A stretch of 64,000 nucleotides of DNA from positions 27,568,990 to 27,632,989 of the forward strand of contig OY744616.1 of assembly GCA_963556255.1 (NCBI GenBank). The letters run 5' to 3'. Position 1 is the stretch's first letter, and every line of letters begins with the position of its first letter. This stretch comes from Allolobophora icterica (taxonomy: Eukaryota; Annelida; Clitellata; Crassiclitellata; Lumbricidae). The notes beneath the pieces were generated by a model. That model did no database searches, was not told where the DNA came from, and saw only the letters and a list, made by a program, of their open reading frames with translations. The translations under genes were made by a program, and so were the position numbers. Below are positions 62,600 through 64,000 of the stretch, in pieces.

Positions 62600-63740
62600 G
62601 TACCTGTCCACTTCTCCTCCCTACCTGTCCACTCCTTGAAAGCATTTCTTTCTCCCTACCCCTGGGACTTCCACGCTGAGAGCGCCTCTGAATAGCTTCT
62701 ACTGTTAAGAGGCACTTAACAAATTTACAAATATAATACAATACACACTCACGCACGCACGCGCTCACACACATCATTGTTGCCATAATCCACTGCATAA
62801 TACTCAGGTGATTTCAATTAACGAAATAGACAGAAGGGTATATTATTAAAGCACCTGCTGCAGACTCAAAGCATGACTAAAAGTTCAAATGAAACTAATA
62901 TATATTAAATGTATGTTATGTATCAAGACACTTAAAATAGAGCCAAATCGGCGTGATCGGTCTAGGCGGTGGGGTGGAGGCGTCGCTATTTCTTCATGCC
63001 TTACTGCCCCCGGTTAAGCCAGGTGCATATGCGCTCCGCCCTCGCCCACACAACCGTGAAATCCCTAGAAGCGACACGTTGCCCAGGAGGGGTTTCAAAA
63101 ACACAATGTCATATTTATCTTAATGACATTTTTCTTATTGGTTATATTATCTTTGTTTCGTGCGCCTCTTTTGTGCATAACCTGTCTGTTAGTTGCAGTG
63201 CGTTTGCAGGCGGTCTATTAAAGAATATACTTACTTACTTACTTTAAATGTCGGTATGTATATAGATGATATTCTAGAGCAGGTATGATGGCCAACAGAT
63301 ACAGTTTCTTAGCAGAATAGACTCATGGCTAGACAAAAAGCCATTGAATAGGTCTGTTCATTTTGCGCCATTTAGAAATCCCACTAACAAAGAAGAAAAA
63401 CGAAGCAGAAGAAGGAAGAAGGTCTCCTCATCCCTTGATCCATCCCTCTATCTCCAGGGAGCGAAGAAGCTACAACATGAGCTTACTAACATCCATTATC
63501 CATGGGTTCTAATTTATCTGTAATCCAAAGCTATATGCAAAACAGCCCTGGATTATTACAGCTAATTGATAATTACATAATGAATAAGTAATATACGTGA
63601 AGAAATTATACACCTGTTTGATCTCTGGTTCCAACATATGGCATAGTAATTCTACGAAGAAATTGAACGCTAAGCCTTTTCAGTAAACTGGTGAAAATGA
63701 TGGTGATGATGATTGCCATCTCTAATTCTTGATTTATTTT
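62600..63740. other. No gene recognised; expected receptor exons not found
   Basis: The first half of the Ig domain must lie 5' of 61764 on the minus strand. I found no convincing exon here. A possible 39-nt segment at about 63632-63670 has splice-like ends but no recognisable content. Confidence 0.4.
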
Positions 63741-63744
63741 TAAA

Positions 63745-63925
63745 TTTGAAGAGAAGAAAGAGGAGGAGAAGGAGGATTAGGAGGAGGTGAAGGAGGACGA
63801 TGATGACGAGGAGGAGGAGGAGAACGAGGAGAGGAGGAAGAAGAAAGAGAATAAGGAGGAAGAAGAGGACAACTTGGAGAAGAAGGTGGAGGAGAATGAA
63901 GAAGAGCAGAAGAAGATGCAGCCAC
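63745..63925. repeat. Purine-rich (GAG/GAAG)n tract
   Basis: About 180 bp of almost pure purine on the plus strand; triplex-prone. Low-complexity ORFs here are artefacts. Confidence 0.9.
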
Positions 63926-64000
63926 GGTGCTGGCATCGGCATACGAGGGCGGTAATGCTGAAAAGCCTGCTGCCAACTGACATGACTGTACGCTTTTAAC

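Overview
This is nuclear DNA from an intron-rich, AT-rich animal genome, probably a marine invertebrate. The gene set fixes it as metazoan: DLG/L27, PABIR (FAM122), USF, MOB4, MSL2 and a turtle/IGSF9 receptor. The many 'atttatatagcgcc' SINE-like stretches, long microsatellites and hAT-type MITEs are typical of deuterostome, lophotrochozoan or cnidarian genomes. I cannot name the phylum. All six genes were read as exons with matching splice phases and conserved family motifs; no transcript data were available.

Layout. 244-2320 (-): first coding exons of a discs-large homologue with a complete L27 domain; the gene runs off the left edge. 10021-14977 (-): complete PABIR/FAM122 gene, eight exons, 339 aa. 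19328-28251 (-): complete USF bHLH-zipper gene, seven exons, 265 aa. A 1.4 kb divergent interval separates it from 29650-36882 (+): complete MOB4, eight exons, 220 aa. 39293-40675 (+): MSL2, whole coding region in one exon (RING plus CXC). 48399-61764 (-): 3' two-thirds of a turtle/IGSF9-type receptor (half Ig, two FN3, TM, short tail ending ETPI); its N-terminal exons lie beyond the right edge or were not found.

The genes are unrelated in function (polarity scaffold, PP2A regulator, transcription factor, STRIPAK subunit, chromatin E3 ligase, neural adhesion receptor) and look like ordinary neighbours, not a functional cluster. One possible thematic link is that the receptor ends in a class I PDZ-ligand motif while a PDZ scaffold gene sits at the other end; this is inference only.

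Most of the rest is mobile DNA. About a dozen hAT-type non-autonomous elements can be delimited to the base by CA-rich terminal inverted repeats and 8-bp target duplications; two carry decayed BED-finger coding fragments. There is a near-intact EN-RT LINE of the CR1/Jockey type inside a receptor intron, a 5'-truncated RTE/BovB-type LINE with a perfect 43-bp target duplication nested in a MITE inside a MOB4 intron, older LINE debris, a MULE transposase fragment, tRNA-derived SINEs and numerous mini- and microsatellites. I see no unknown multi-gene system; the most unusual signals are the nested insertions, the BED-carrying MITEs and a 70-bp TTAA-bounded fold-back element present twice.
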